Shown one piece after another: positions 27,053 to 36,216 of a DNA stretch of 64,000 nt. The translations under genes and the position numbers were made by a program. Origin of the DNA: Suttonella sp. R2A3 (GTDB lineage: Bacteria > Pseudomonadota > Gammaproteobacteria > Cardiobacteriales > Cardiobacteriaceae); assembly GCF_021513215.1 (NCBI RefSeq), contig NZ_CP090975.1, positions 985,501 through 1,049,500 on the forward strand. Reading direction: 5' to 3'. Numbering within the stretch: the stretch's first letter is position 1; each line of letters begins with the position of its first letter. Below the pieces are notes generated by a model, which ran no database searches, had not been told where the DNA came from, and saw nothing but the letters and a program-made list of their open reading frames with translations.

Positions 27053-27829
27053 ATGCCCCCACAAATTCATTGGCAAAAACAACTTCCTCAAGAGGCGATT
27101 GACGTATTCTCACAAGAAGGTGGGTTATTGGTTTGTCCAACCAAAGTTGGTTACATCATCATCACCACCGACCGCAAAGGCCTAGAACGTAAATTCGACG
27201 CTAAAGAGCGTAACCGTAACAAGCCAGGGGTGGTTCTTTGCGGCAGCATGGAACAACTGCGTGAACTCGCGCAAATGACCCCGGAAATCGATGAGCTGTA
27301 CCAACGTCATTGGGATGAGGACATCTTACTCGGCTGTATCCTACCGTGGCGCGAAAATGCCAAAGCCAATCTGGTTCAAGATGGCCGTGAAGAGTTGATG
27401 ATGGACAAACGCGGCACCAGCTGTTTTGTTATCCGCTTCGGTACACCGGGTGAGCAAATCGCCGCCCACCGCTGGGAACAAGAAAAACAATGCGTGTTTG
27501 CCAGCTCTGCCAACCCATCAGGTAAAGGAAATCGTGGCTTAGTTGAAGGGATTGGTGAGCGCATCGCCTCACACGTTGATTTAATCATCGAAGCCGATGA
27601 TTATGTCGCCTCGATTCAGCCCGATAAAACGATTGATACCCGTTATGAGCAAGGGGTGATGGTTTCCATGGTTGATAAAAACGGCAAATTAATCCCCGAA
27701 CAACATGGTGAGCGCTCGATCTCACCAGCGCCAGTGCTAATTCGCAAAGGGTTGGATGTCGATAAAATCATGATGCATTTATCAGACATTTTCCCAAGCT
27801 GGGACTACCGTCACGGCGAATACTATTAA
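27053..27829 (+). CDS. Sua5/YciO/YrdC family protein
   Basis: A 258-residue protein of the YrdC fold, the family that includes threonylcarbamoyl-AMP synthase TsaC, which prepares t6A37 of tRNAs. Visible elements are the N-terminal LVCPTKVGYIIITTD, the basic KERNRNKPGVVLC, and SSANPSGKGNR, the Ser-Ala-Asn signature, near residue 150. The TsaC KxR signature is altered, and the C-terminal third (from about 190) is not the usual TsaC end. It may therefore be a paralog rather than the cell's essential TsaC. A strong AAGGAG precedes the ATG. A bidirectional terminator follows. Confidence 0.78.
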   Translation: MPPQIHWQKQLPQEAIDVFSQEGGLLVCPTKVGYIIITTDRKGLERKFDAKERNRNKPGVVLCGSMEQLRELAQMTPEIDELYQRHWDEDILLGCILPWRENAKANLVQDGREELMMDKRGTSCFVIRFGTPGEQIAAHRWEQEKQCVFASSANPSGKGNRGLVEGIGERIASHVDLIIEADDYVASIQPDKTIDTRYEQGVMVSMVDKNGKLIPEQHGERSISPAPVLIRKGLDVDKIMMHLSDIFPSWDYRHGEYY

Positions 27830-27841
27830 GCAAAACCTGAA

Positions 27842-27875
27842 ATAAAAAAGGTAACGCGACCGCGTTGCCTTTTTA
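27842..27875. terminator. Bidirectional rho-independent terminator
   Basis: AAAAAGGTAACGCG and CGTTGCCTTTTT form a GC-containing stem flanked by an A-run on the left and a T-run on the right, so it can end transcription from both the YrdC-like gene and the convergent bacteriohemerythrin gene. Confidence 0.88.
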
Positions 27876-27885
27876 CCGTCAGGAT

Positions 27886-28338
27886 TTAAGAAAATATCCG
27901 TTTGTACCAAGGTTTGTTTTTACCAATCCCTTGCTCGATAAGAAACCGACCCAACTTAACATCAGTATGCATGATGTGGTTAACCAACCATTTACGCAAA
28001 TAAATCAACAAATCGCTGTTAATGTGGTGTTCACCCGCTTCCACACGCAGCATCACTTCTTGTAATTCTTCGACGAGCTGTCTGTGCTGTTCCTTATGCA
28101 CTTCATAATCTTCATACCCAAAAATACGCATTAAGCTTTCTTCCACACTAAAATGCGCAATGGTATAGATTTTTAGATCATCAAGAATTTTTGGCCCTTC
28201 TGATTGTGCCGTACGATCAACAATCGCCTGATAGAGGCGGTTCATAATATTAACCAGCTCTTGATGCTGGTAATCAATATCTTCAACCTTAATCGAGAAG
28301 CGATCATCCCATTCAATAAATGTTCTTGGCAATGCCAT
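27886..28338 (-). CDS. Bacteriohemerythrin
   Basis: A 150-residue four-helix di-iron oxygen-binding protein, cytosolic, with no fused sensor domain. The iron ligands are visible in the family spacing: His in DIDYQHQELVNIMNRLY near residue 24, IAHFSVEESLMRIFGY with His and Glu near 61-66, HKEQHRQLVEEL near 80, and HIMHTDVKLGRF with His and Asp near 120-125. It may store or sense oxygen or NO. AGGG precedes the ATG. Confidence 0.95.
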   Translation of the reverse strand: MALPRTFIEWDDRFSIKVEDIDYQHQELVNIMNRLYQAIVDRTAQSEGPKILDDLKIYTIAHFSVEESLMRIFGYEDYEVHKEQHRQLVEELQEVMLRVEAGEHHINSDLLIYLRKWLVNHIMHTDVKLGRFLIEQGIGKNKPWYKRIFS

Positions 28339-28569
28339 TTATATCTACCCTGAGTTTAATTTTAAAAAATTATTATCGTGATTGGCTCGACATTTTAACA
28401 AAGCGTTAAAGTAAAAGCATGCCTTTAACCAATAATTTTCTCCATTTCAATCAACTGTTCAACGCGTTCATCTTTACGACCACAATTGCCATAATCCTCT
28501 AGCTGAGAAACCGACAAACCACGTTAAAATCCGCTACACTGTGTGGGTAAAGTTTGCTGGAGTGATTGC

Positions 28570-30116
28570 ATGTCTGATACCAAATTATTAACCCGTTCAA
28601 AGCCGTTATCACGCGCGCATCCCGACTATTTGCGTGCGCTTGCGCGCTGGTTTGGTCTCGACGCAGCGCCAGCAGAACACGCTCATGTGTTGGATATCGG
28701 CTGCGGTTATGGCACGCATGCGCTGATGCTCGCTGCCTTCAACCCCAATATGCGTATTATCGCGATTGACCGTGACGAAGAAGCGATAGCGCTGGCTAAA
28801 GAAGTCGCTGAGAAATTGGCGCTTAAAAATGTGCGTTTTATCTGCCAAGACATCGCTAAACTCGCACCCAAACAAGCCAGCGTCGACTACTTAATCTGTC
28901 ACGATGTGTTCAGCTACCTTGATGAGGATGAGCGTCACGCATTGTTTAAGCTCACTAAATCGGCGTTAAGCGAGCGTGGCGTGGCCTATATCACCTATAG
29001 CACCTACCCTGGCTGGAAGTTATTAGAAGGCTATGCCGATATGATTGAGTATCGTTTAGAGCAACCCGCTGAGGGCAACGCCCAGGACGACTTAGCGCGG
29101 GCGCACAACTTCCTAGCGCTTTTACAACAACACATTCAAGAAAACCACCCGTTAAAGCCGGTTCTTGCCCTCTATAATCAGGAAATATTGAGTTTAGAGC
29201 CGCAAAAAGCGCATCTCGATTTCATCGCGAAAAAAATCATCCCGTGTATTTCCATGAATTTATGGCCCAGGCCCAAGAAGCCGACTTAGCGTTTATTGGT
29301 GAAGCACAATACGAATCGATTTTAGCACCAGCCACCGATGATGACCTTGCTGCCATGCTTGAGCAAGAGTGCGCTGGTGATGTGCTCGCCAAGCAGCAAT
29401 ATCAGGATTTTCTCAATTATCAAAACACCCGGCAAACGCTACTCACGCATCAGAGCAATACGCCCTTCCATGATGTGAATTCAGGGCTTAAAAATGATGC
29501 TTTGCTCAGCATGTATCTTCAAGGCGGCTTTCGCCCACCAACTGAAGAAGCCCCAGTGTGGCAATCGTTACAAAATCCAGCTGTCCAGGTTAAAGACAAT
29601 GCGATCAGCCGCTTGGTCTGCGGGCAATTGAACCAAGCGGGATTATCCAATGTGCTGGCTGGTGATATCGTTGAAAGCGCGCCCTCAGAGCAACGCCAGG
29701 ATACGATGAGAATGATTCTGCTGCTGGTCGCCAATCAAACGGTGATGGTTCGTGCTTCAGCGCTGCATATCGAAAATATTCGACTCACCGATAAACCGAA
29801 GCTGCATCCTATTTTGGCAGAAATGGTTGCCGCACGTGCCGCACACCCAGGTTGCTTTGGTTTAAGTAACCGCTGGCATCAAGAATTGGTCGTTAGTCCG
29901 TCGCATGAAGCGGTCATGCAACTTCTTGATGGCACACACGACCGCAACGCTTTAATTGAAGCGCTCAGTAATGCTTGGCAAAATGGTCACGTCACCCCGC
30001 CTCAAGAAGTCGACCCGCAAAATACCACCACGATTGGTGAGCACGCAGAGCTCGTGGTCAAACAAACCCTTTCTTTATTAAGCGCGCAGGGGTTATTAGA
30101 GGAAGAGGCAGCATGA
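28570..30116 (+). CDS. SAM-dependent methyltransferase with C-terminal regulatory domain (frameshifted)
   Basis: The N-terminal half (start ATG at 28570) is a class I methyltransferase: motif I VLDIGCGYGTHAL near residue 40, the acidic IIAIDRDEE, and FICQDIAKLAPKQASVDYLI. The next part reads NHPVYFHEFMAQAQEADLAF, characteristic of the methyltransferase regulatory domain, and the C-terminus holds a PqqD-like or winged-helix-like segment (MQLLDGTHDRNALIEAL). As printed, the frame breaks at the A-run 29230-29236; eight As instead of seven join the halves. The protein would have about 515 residues. The substrate is unknown; members of this type often lie beside uup-like genes. The stop overlaps the uup start. 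Confidence 0.8.
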
Positions 30117-32038
30117 GCTTACTCATCGCACAGGAGCTAACCCTCGCTTTTGGCCTACAACCGCTGTTAGATCACGTATCGTTTAGCGTTAAAGCCGGTG
30201 AACGCATTGCGCTGTTAGGCCGTAACGGTGAAGGAAAATCGACCTTGCTGAATGTGTTGCGCGGTGAACAGACGCCTGACGATGGTCAACTAACCATCCG
30301 CGATGGCGTGCGGATTGCCTATTTACCGCAAGACCCGCCTAACGCGGATGACAGCACCGTGCGCGAAGTCGTTGCTGGTGGTTTAGCGGATATTAACGAA
30401 CAATTATTGGCTTATCAGGCGTTATTAGACGATTTTTCTGTCGCGCATGCTGCGGAGATGGAGCAGCTGGAAGCGCAAATAAACGCTGCTGATGGCTGGC
30501 AAATCGACAGTCGAATCGATGCCATCCTAACCCAATTTGAGCTAGACGGCACAACGGCAATGGCTGATTTATCCGGTGGCTGGCGACGTCGCGCCTGGCT
30601 GGCACGCGTACTGGTCGCGCGTCCGGATGTTCTACTCCTCGACGAACCCACCAACCACCTCGACCTGGCCGCGATTGCGTGGCTCGAGCAAACGATTAAG
30701 CAATTTACTGGTGCCGTCATTTTTGTCACCCACGACCGAGCATTCATGCACCAGACTGCAACACGCATTTGGCATCTGGATCGCGGCCGTTTAACCGATG
30801 TGGTCGGAACTTACGAACGTTTCTTACGCACCCGTGAAGAACTCTTGCACGCCGAAGCTGAAGCGAACGCCAAATTTGATAAGAAACTTGCCGAGGAAGA
30901 AGTTTGGATTCGTCAAGGCATTAAAGCCCGCCGCACACGCAACGAAGGACGTGTCCGCGCGCTGAAAGCGATGCGCGCAGAGCGTGCCACACGCATCAAA
31001 CAGCAAGGTCAGGCTAAACTGCGCTTAGACAGCGGTGAACGCTCGGGCAAACAAGTGATCGTTGCCGAAGACGTTCATTTCACCCACGAACAAGGCGTAG
31101 ATATCATTCATGATTTTAACGACATCATCGAGCGTGGTGAAAAAATTGGCGTAATTGGTGCCAATGGTGTCGGCAAAACCACCCTACTTAATGTGTTACT
31201 CGGTAAACTCACCCCGCAACAAGGCACGGTCACCCATGGCACAAAACTCAGCGTCGCCTATTTTGATCAATTACGCGACGCACTGGATGAAACACAAACC
31301 CTACGCGAGAACCTTGGTCAAGGTAAAGATTACGTCGAGATCAACGGCCAACGTAAACACATTGCTAGCTATTTACAAGATTTTCTTTTTTCTCCACAGC
31401 GCTGGCAAACGCCGGTTTCCGCGCTTTCAGGCGGGGAACGCGCTCGCCTGTTGCTGGCTAAATTATTCGCACAACCAGTCAATGTTTTGGTGCTCGACGA
31501 ACCAACCAACGATTTGGATATCGAAACCTTAGAGCTGCTTGAAGAGGTACTTGATACCTACACAGGCACTGTGCTTTTGGTGAGCCACGACCGCCATTTT
31601 CTCGATGAAGTAGTGACGCGTTCTTGGGTATTTAACCAAGCCAAGGGAATAATAGAGCATGTGCCGGGTGGTTTTGACGATTGGTTACGCCAAGGTGGGC
31701 GCGTCGAACAACTTGCACCAATCAATGAAGCAGCAGACAATACTCTTAAGAAAACAGCGGCAAAAACCTCAGCGCCAGCAAACAACACCATGAAGAAAAA
31801 AACGCCAAAACTCAGCTATAAATACCAGCGCGAACTTGAGCAACTGCCTGAGCTTATTAGCGCAGCTGAAGCTGAAGTGGAGCGATTAAACACAAAAATA
31901 GCCGACCCCGCTTTTCATCAACAAGATCACGAGACGCAATCGCGCACTTATGAAACGCTACAATTTGCGCAAAACGACCTTGATGAGCTGGTGCAACGCT
32001 GGATTTTCCTCGAAGAAGGCGATGTGCCTGATGAATAA
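30113..32038 (+). CDS. uup: ABC-F ATPase Uup
   Basis: A 641-residue soluble tandem ABC ATPase that acts on ribosomes and is linked to precise excision of transposons. The first domain has Walker A GRNGEGKST near 38, signature LSGGWRRRAWLA and Walker B VLLLDEPTNHLDL. The second has GANGVGKTT near 350, LSGGERARLLLA and VLVLDEPTNDLDI. The inter-domain linker is basic and charged (RQGIKARRTRNEGRVRAL), and a C-terminal coiled coil (SYKYQRELEQLPELISAAEA onward) is the Uup hallmark. The start lies in the methyltransferase stop (ATGA). Confidence 0.94.
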   Translation: MSLLIAQELTLAFGLQPLLDHVSFSVKAGERIALLGRNGEGKSTLLNVLRGEQTPDDGQLTIRDGVRIAYLPQDPPNADDSTVREVVAGGLADINEQLLAYQALLDDFSVAHAAEMEQLEAQINAADGWQIDSRIDAILTQFELDGTTAMADLSGGWRRRAWLARVLVARPDVLLLDEPTNHLDLAAIAWLEQTIKQFTGAVIFVTHDRAFMHQTATRIWHLDRGRLTDVVGTYERFLRTREELLHAEAEANAKFDKKLAEEEVWIRQGIKARRTRNEGRVRALKAMRAERATRIKQQGQAKLRLDSGERSGKQVIVAEDVHFTHEQGVDIIHDFNDIIERGEKIGVIGANGVGKTTLLNVLLGKLTPQQGTVTHGTKLSVAYFDQLRDALDETQTLRENLGQGKDYVEINGQRKHIASYLQDFLFSPQRWQTPVSALSGGERARLLLAKLFAQPVNVLVLDEPTNDLDIETLELLEEVLDTYTGTVLLVSHDRHFLDEVVTRSWVFNQAKGIIEHVPGGFDDWLRQGGRVEQLAPINEAADNTLKKTAAKTSAPANNTMKKKTPKLSYKYQRELEQLPELISAAEAEVERLNTKIADPAFHQQDHETQSRTYETLQFAQNDLDELVQRWIFLEEGDVPDE

Positions 32039-32100
32039 TCAAGAGCGCTTCTACCCTCACTATCAACACCTTATAACCAATGACGCTTAAGGATGACACC

Positions 32101-33519
32101 ATGAATTACGTTTCGACTCGCGGCGGCGCGTCACTGGGACAGTTTTGCGATGTTTTATTATCTGGCTTAGCGCCGGATGGCGGTTTGGCGATGCCAGAGC
32201 GCATTGTTCAAATTTCCCACGAGGATTTAGCACATTGGCGCACACTATCGTATGCGGATTTAGCCTATGAAGTCATGCGGCCCTATATCAGCGACATCCC
32301 AGCTGAGGATTTACGCGCCATCGTGCATAAAACCTATCGTGAAGACGTCTTTCACAGCGCAGATATCGCCCCGCTCACCCGCTTAGGTGAAGACGAACTG
32401 TATTTACTTGAGCTTTCCAATGGTCCGTCACTGGCCTTTAAAGACATGGCGATGCAGTTTTTGGGTCACGCCTTTGAATATGTGCTCGAGCAACGCAAAC
32501 AGACGATTAATATTCTCGGCGCCACTTCTGGTGATACCGGTTCGGCGGCAGAATATGCGATGATTGGCAAAGATAATGTACGTGTCTTCATGCTTTCCCC
32601 TCATGGACGCATGAGTGCGTTTCAACAGGCGCAAATGTTTAGCATTGATGAAGCCAATATTCACAACATCGCCCTGCGCGGTGTGTTTGACGACTGCCAG
32701 GACTTAGTCAAAGCGGTTAACGCCGATGCCGCGTTTAAGCGTGAACACCATATCGGTGCGGTTAACTCGATTAACTGGGCGCGCGTGTTGGCACAAGCAG
32801 TGTATTATTTCAAAGCGTATTTGGCGCTAGATATCGCTATTGGTGAGCCGGTTGATGTCTGCGTCCCATCGGGTAATTTTGGCAATATCTTTGCCGGTTA
32901 TCTCGCCAAACAAATGGGGCTGCCGCTCGGCAAACTACTGGTTGCGACTAACGAAAACGACGTGTTACATGAATTTTTCACCCACGGTGTGTACCGCATT
33001 CGCCCATCCGCTGATGTGGCGAAAACCTCCAGTCCATCAATGGATATCGGCAAAGCGTCGAACTTTGAGCGCTATTTGTATCTTATTAGCGGCAACAATG
33101 GCGCACAAGTGGCGCAGTGGTGGCAAGCGCTCGAGCGTCAAGGCGAGATCGATTTGCGCGGAACGCCCTTTTGGCAAGCAGTACAAACTTCTGATTTCGC
33201 CTCTGGTCGCTCCACACATGCACAGCGTTTGACCACCATCCGTGAAACTTATGCGCGTTACGATCGACTGATCGACCCACATACCGCTGATGGTGTGTTT
33301 GTGGCACAACAACACCGCGCGAATATAATAACAACCCATCCAATGATCTGTTTAGAAACCGCGCTGCCGGTCAAATTCACCGATACGGTTATCGAAGCAG
33401 TCGGTGAAGCGCCGCCTCGCCCAGCACGGTTTGCCAATATAGAAGACGCGCCGCGCCATGTCGATGTGCTCGATAATGATCTCGACGCCCTAAAAGCGTA
33501 TATCAAACAACGCGTGTGA
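32101..33519 (+). CDS. thrC: Threonine synthase
   Basis: PLP enzyme that converts O-phosphohomoserine to threonine. About 472 residues from the ATG at 32101, chosen because AAGGATG is well placed upstream and MNYVSTRGG is the usual start; an ATG at 32080 would add seven residues. Visible: the PLP lysine motif GPSLAFKDMAMQ near 109, GATSGDTGSAAEYA, SINWARVLAQAVYYF, and VPSGNFGNIFAGYLA, the phosphate-binding loop. It lies apart from hom. The 80 bases to the next gene separate it from the APE cluster. Confidence 0.95.
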   Translation: MNYVSTRGGASLGQFCDVLLSGLAPDGGLAMPERIVQISHEDLAHWRTLSYADLAYEVMRPYISDIPAEDLRAIVHKTYREDVFHSADIAPLTRLGEDELYLLELSNGPSLAFKDMAMQFLGHAFEYVLEQRKQTINILGATSGDTGSAAEYAMIGKDNVRVFMLSPHGRMSAFQQAQMFSIDEANIHNIALRGVFDDCQDLVKAVNADAAFKREHHIGAVNSINWARVLAQAVYYFKAYLALDIAIGEPVDVCVPSGNFGNIFAGYLAKQMGLPLGKLLVATNENDVLHEFFTHGVYRIRPSADVAKTSSPSMDIGKASNFERYLYLISGNNGAQVAQWWQALERQGEIDLRGTPFWQAVQTSDFASGRSTHAQRLTTIRETYARYDRLIDPHTADGVFVAQQHRANIITTHPMICLETALPVKFTDTVIEAVGEAPPRPARFANIEDAPRHVDVLDNDLDALKAYIKQRV

Positions 33520-33599
33520 TGATACGATCATTAAATGTTTTCTTTGCAAGTCATGGTCGCAATCGATAGAATTAATTTTATTTAATATGGAACGTTTGT

Positions 33600-34325
33600 T
33601 TGAACCTACACTTTGATATCGTTAATTGGTGCGCAGTAAGCGATAGATTGCTCACACAATCGCAGTGGCAGTTATGGGCCGAAGGCAAACTAAACCACAC
33701 CGACTTACCGATAAGCAAACCCGATTTAAGCTTTATCCCGCCAAACAAACGCCGGCGTTTGTCTGCACAGGCTCGGATGATGTTGGCCGCCTTATGGCCG
33801 CTAACCTCCGCACATGCCGCTTATCCGCTGGTGTATGTATCACATGATGGTGAAGTAAACCGTAGTTTTGCCATGTGGTTAGAACTATTGGGTGAAAGCT
33901 CTGTATCGCCGATGGCTTTTGGTTTATCAGTTCATAACGCATTACCCGGTCAATGGTCGATACTACAGCACAATCACCAGGAAATTAGCGCATTATGCGC
34001 TTCAGAACAATGCTTAGAAACCGGAATTATTGAGGCAATGAGCATGCTTCTTGACGGTGCAAAGGATGTATTGTTGCTTATCAGCGAGGACCCGCTTAAA
34101 CCCGAATACGATGTCAATGCACGACGTGCACCATTTCCCTTTGCCCTGGCGATGCATCTACGCCTCGGGCATCAGTGGCAAATTCACCAGGTAGCTTCAG
34201 CAGATCCAGGCGCACCACCACGATACTGGCAAAGCCTGAATTGGATAAAACATGTGCTGCGCCAAAATCGCGCTTGGCAGCACGACTATCAGTACAACAC
34301 TTGGCATTGGCAACATCATGAGTAA
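33600..34325 (+). CDS. Short beta-ketoacyl synthase-like protein, first gene of the aryl-polyene cluster
   Basis: A 241-residue protein resembling the stand-alone beta-ketoacyl synthase N-terminal-like family that opens many APE clusters. Visible: DIVNWCAVSDRLLTQSQW, FIPPNKRRRLSAQARMMLAAL near 43-65, YVSHDGEVNRSFAMWLELL and SPMAFGLSVHNALPGQWS near 105-120. The catalytic Cys-His-His set of a full ketosynthase is not present, so it is probably structural or a chain-length partner. The start is TTG at 33600, with GGAACG about eight bases upstream. Its stop overlaps the next start. Confidence 0.8.
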   Translation: MNLHFDIVNWCAVSDRLLTQSQWQLWAEGKLNHTDLPISKPDLSFIPPNKRRRLSAQARMMLAALWPLTSAHAAYPLVYVSHDGEVNRSFAMWLELLGESSVSPMAFGLSVHNALPGQWSILQHNHQEISALCASEQCLETGIIEAMSMLLDGAKDVLLLISEDPLKPEYDVNARRAPFPFALAMHLRLGHQWQIHQVASADPGAPPRYWQSLNWIKHVLRQNRAWQHDYQYNTWHWQHHE

Positions 34326-35101
34326 ATTAGTCGCTCGAATAGGCAGTCGACTGGCCTTTTTTATGGCGCAGTTTTTATACCGCATTTGGTTACGGCTTTT
34401 TTGGTTTGGCTGGTTTAGTACTGCGTGTGCTTTTACCGTGGATTTTGCGTCATGAGTCGCCGGGACTAGCACGGACGATGCGCGCCAGAGCGATTGTTGC
34501 CTGGGTATGGAAACGTTTTTTACACATCATGCGCTTCGGTGGTGTACTCAACTATCGTGTGCATGGTGGTGAACGACTCGGCAAAGAAGGGCAACTCATT
34601 CTTGCCAATCATCCTTCACTGCTTGATGTCGTTTTCCTACTATCACTGTCGCCAAGCAGTAATTGTATCGTCAAACATAAATTAATGACTAACCCTGTTT
34701 TACACAAAGCCATTGAGCTGTGTGGATTCATTCCCAACGATGAAAGCATGGAGACCTTTGAACAAGCAACCGAGGTATTGCGCACAGGACAATCATTAAT
34801 GATTTTCCCTGAAGGATCGCGTACCGGTGCCGATGGAGTGATTGATTTTAATCGCGGTGCGGTATCGATCGGGCTACATGGTGCCAAAGTCATCACCCCA
34901 GTGGTGATTCGTATGCGCCCTAGAGGTTTAATGAAGCACCAACCGTGGTATTATATTCCACCAACGCGCTACGAATACGAGATTATTGTCGGTGAGGACA
35001 TTGATCCACAAACTTACCTGCAAAACTCTCCATTACCAATTGCCGCGCGCCTGTTAAACCGTGAATTAATAGACTACTTCCAGAGAGAAAGCCAATGTTA
35101 G
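34318..35101 (+). CDS. 1-acyl-glycerol-3-phosphate acyltransferase-like protein of the APE cluster (frameshifted)
   Basis: Membrane-associated acyltransferase of about 260 residues. The PlsC motifs lie in the second frame: LILANHPSLLDVVFL (the NHxxxxD catalytic motif), GFIPNDES, and IFPEGSRTGADG. The N-terminal amphipathic and membrane part (MSKLVARIGSRLAFFMAQFL) lies in the first frame, from the ATG at 34318 overlapping the previous stop. The frame breaks at the T-run 34397-34402; five Ts instead of six join LRLF to GLAGLVLRVLLPW. Without correction, a start at TTG 34406 would still give the catalytic domain. It probably acylates the glycerol-phosphate anchor or a lipid intermediate of the pigment. 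Confidence 0.82.
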
Positions 35102-35361
35102 ACGCACTAAAAAACGAATTAAAAGAAATGATTATTGACAAACTCGGCTTAGAGGATGTTAATCAAGAAGATATCGAAAACGATGCGGCTTTATTTGATG
35201 ATAGCGGCTTAGGTTTGGATTCAGTGGATGCGCTTGAGTTGGGTCTCGCGGTGCAAAAACGTTATGGCATCAAAATGGATAACGAATCTACGGAATTACG
35301 CGCACATTTTTACAGCATAAATGCGTTAGCTCAGTGGATTCATCAAGAAGGAACAGCATGA
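35095..35361 (+). CDS. Acyl carrier protein 1 of the APE cluster
   Basis: An 88-residue acidic acyl carrier protein. The phosphopantetheine serine is in GLGLDSVDALELGL near residue 43. The start overlaps the previous stop. It carries the aryl starter or the growing polyene chain during type II polyketide synthesis. The second carrier protein follows with an ATGA overlap; paired ACPs are typical of APE clusters. Confidence 0.93.
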   Translation: MLDALKNELKEMIIDKLGLEDVNQEDIENDAALFDDSGLGLDSVDALELGLAVQKRYGIKMDNESTELRAHFYSINALAQWIHQEGTA

Positions 35362-35639
35362 TGGATAAGCAGCAACCATTGGACCGAGCACAGATTCTGG
35401 CGCTGATGCGTGAAGCAATGCAATCATTGTTTGAAATCGAACCTGAACACATTGTCGGCGATGCCCATCTCTACAATGATTTAGAAATCGACAGCATCGA
35501 TGCGATTGATTTGATTGATTATATTAAACGACAAACCGGTCATAAATTGGTGGCTGATGACTTCCGTAGCGTACGAACAATTGACGATGTAATCAATGCA
35601 GTGATGAATAAGCAGGCACAAACGCAAACGGATGCGTAA
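35358..35639 (+). CDS. Acyl carrier protein 2 of the APE cluster
   Basis: A 93-residue carrier protein with the modification site LEIDSIDAIDLIDYI (Ser near residue 40). The start ATG at 35358 overlaps the previous stop and has AAGGAA upstream. It differs clearly from ACP1 in sequence, so the two are not a recent duplication and probably have different loads (starter and extension chain). Confidence 0.93.
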   Translation: MMDKQQPLDRAQILALMREAMQSLFEIEPEHIVGDAHLYNDLEIDSIDAIDLIDYIKRQTGHKLVADDFRSVRTIDDVINAVMNKQAQTQTDA

Positions 35640-36216
35640 ACTGCTGGGCGCATTAATTGCCGCACTCACACTCAGCTACCCTTTTTTATGGTATTTTGGC
35701 CAACAGCATGGCTATTTGCGCTTATTGTCCATACTGATGCTGCTGGTGTGTGCCGCACGTGGATGGTTTGCACAAATAATGTTCTGGCGTCTTGTTGCCT
35801 GGACCGGTGCGTTATTTTTTGCTTTGATTGCTGCGCTAGATACACCCTTGCTGATGATGGCTTATCCTTTATTGGTCAACACAGCAATGTTGGTCATTTT
35901 TGCCGCTTCATTATGCCACCCACCGAGTGTCATTGAGCGTTTGGCACGAATTAAAGAAGCAGATTTACCAGCAGCTGCTGTGCGCTATACACGTCGCATC
36001 ACACAAATGTGGTGTGCATTTTTTGTATGCAATGGACTAATGATTATTGTGTTAATGTGGCTTAATCGCCCCTCATGGTGGACACTTTACACCGGCGTCA
36101 TTGCTTATATACTCATGGGAATATTATTTATTGGAGAATGGTTATTTCGACCATTTTGGCAGCAGCACTGCAACCAACACACAGCAACATCGTCAGAACA
36201 TAAGCAAGAACAATGA
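35632..36216 (+). CDS. Integral membrane protein of the APE cluster (COG4648-like)
   Basis: A 194-residue protein with about five hydrophobic segments: LLGALIAALTLSYPFLWYF, LLSILMLLVCAARGWF, ALFFALIAALDTPLLMMAYP, the ITQMWCAFFVCNGLMIIVLM stretch, and ITG-like C-terminal helices ending at IGEWLFRPF. The central PAAAVRYTRRITQMW motif and gene position between the ACPs and the adenylation gene match the conserved membrane protein of APE clusters. The role is not established; it may scaffold the biosynthetic enzymes at the membrane. It overlaps both neighbours by a few bases. Confidence 0.75.
   Translation: MRKLLGALIAALTLSYPFLWYFGQQHGYLRLLSILMLLVCAARGWFAQIMFWRLVAWTGALFFALIAALDTPLLMMAYPLLVNTAMLVIFAASLCHPPSVIERLARIKEADLPAAAVRYTRRITQMWCAFFVCNGLMIIVLMWLNRPSWWTLYTGVIAYILMGILFIGEWLFRPFWQQHCNQHTATSSEHKQEQ

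Noticed and set aside
28570-30116. This methyltransferase as the head-group O-methyltransferase of the APE cluster
   Set aside because: It is separated from the cluster by uup and thrC and carries a regulatory domain not seen in APE methyltransferases.
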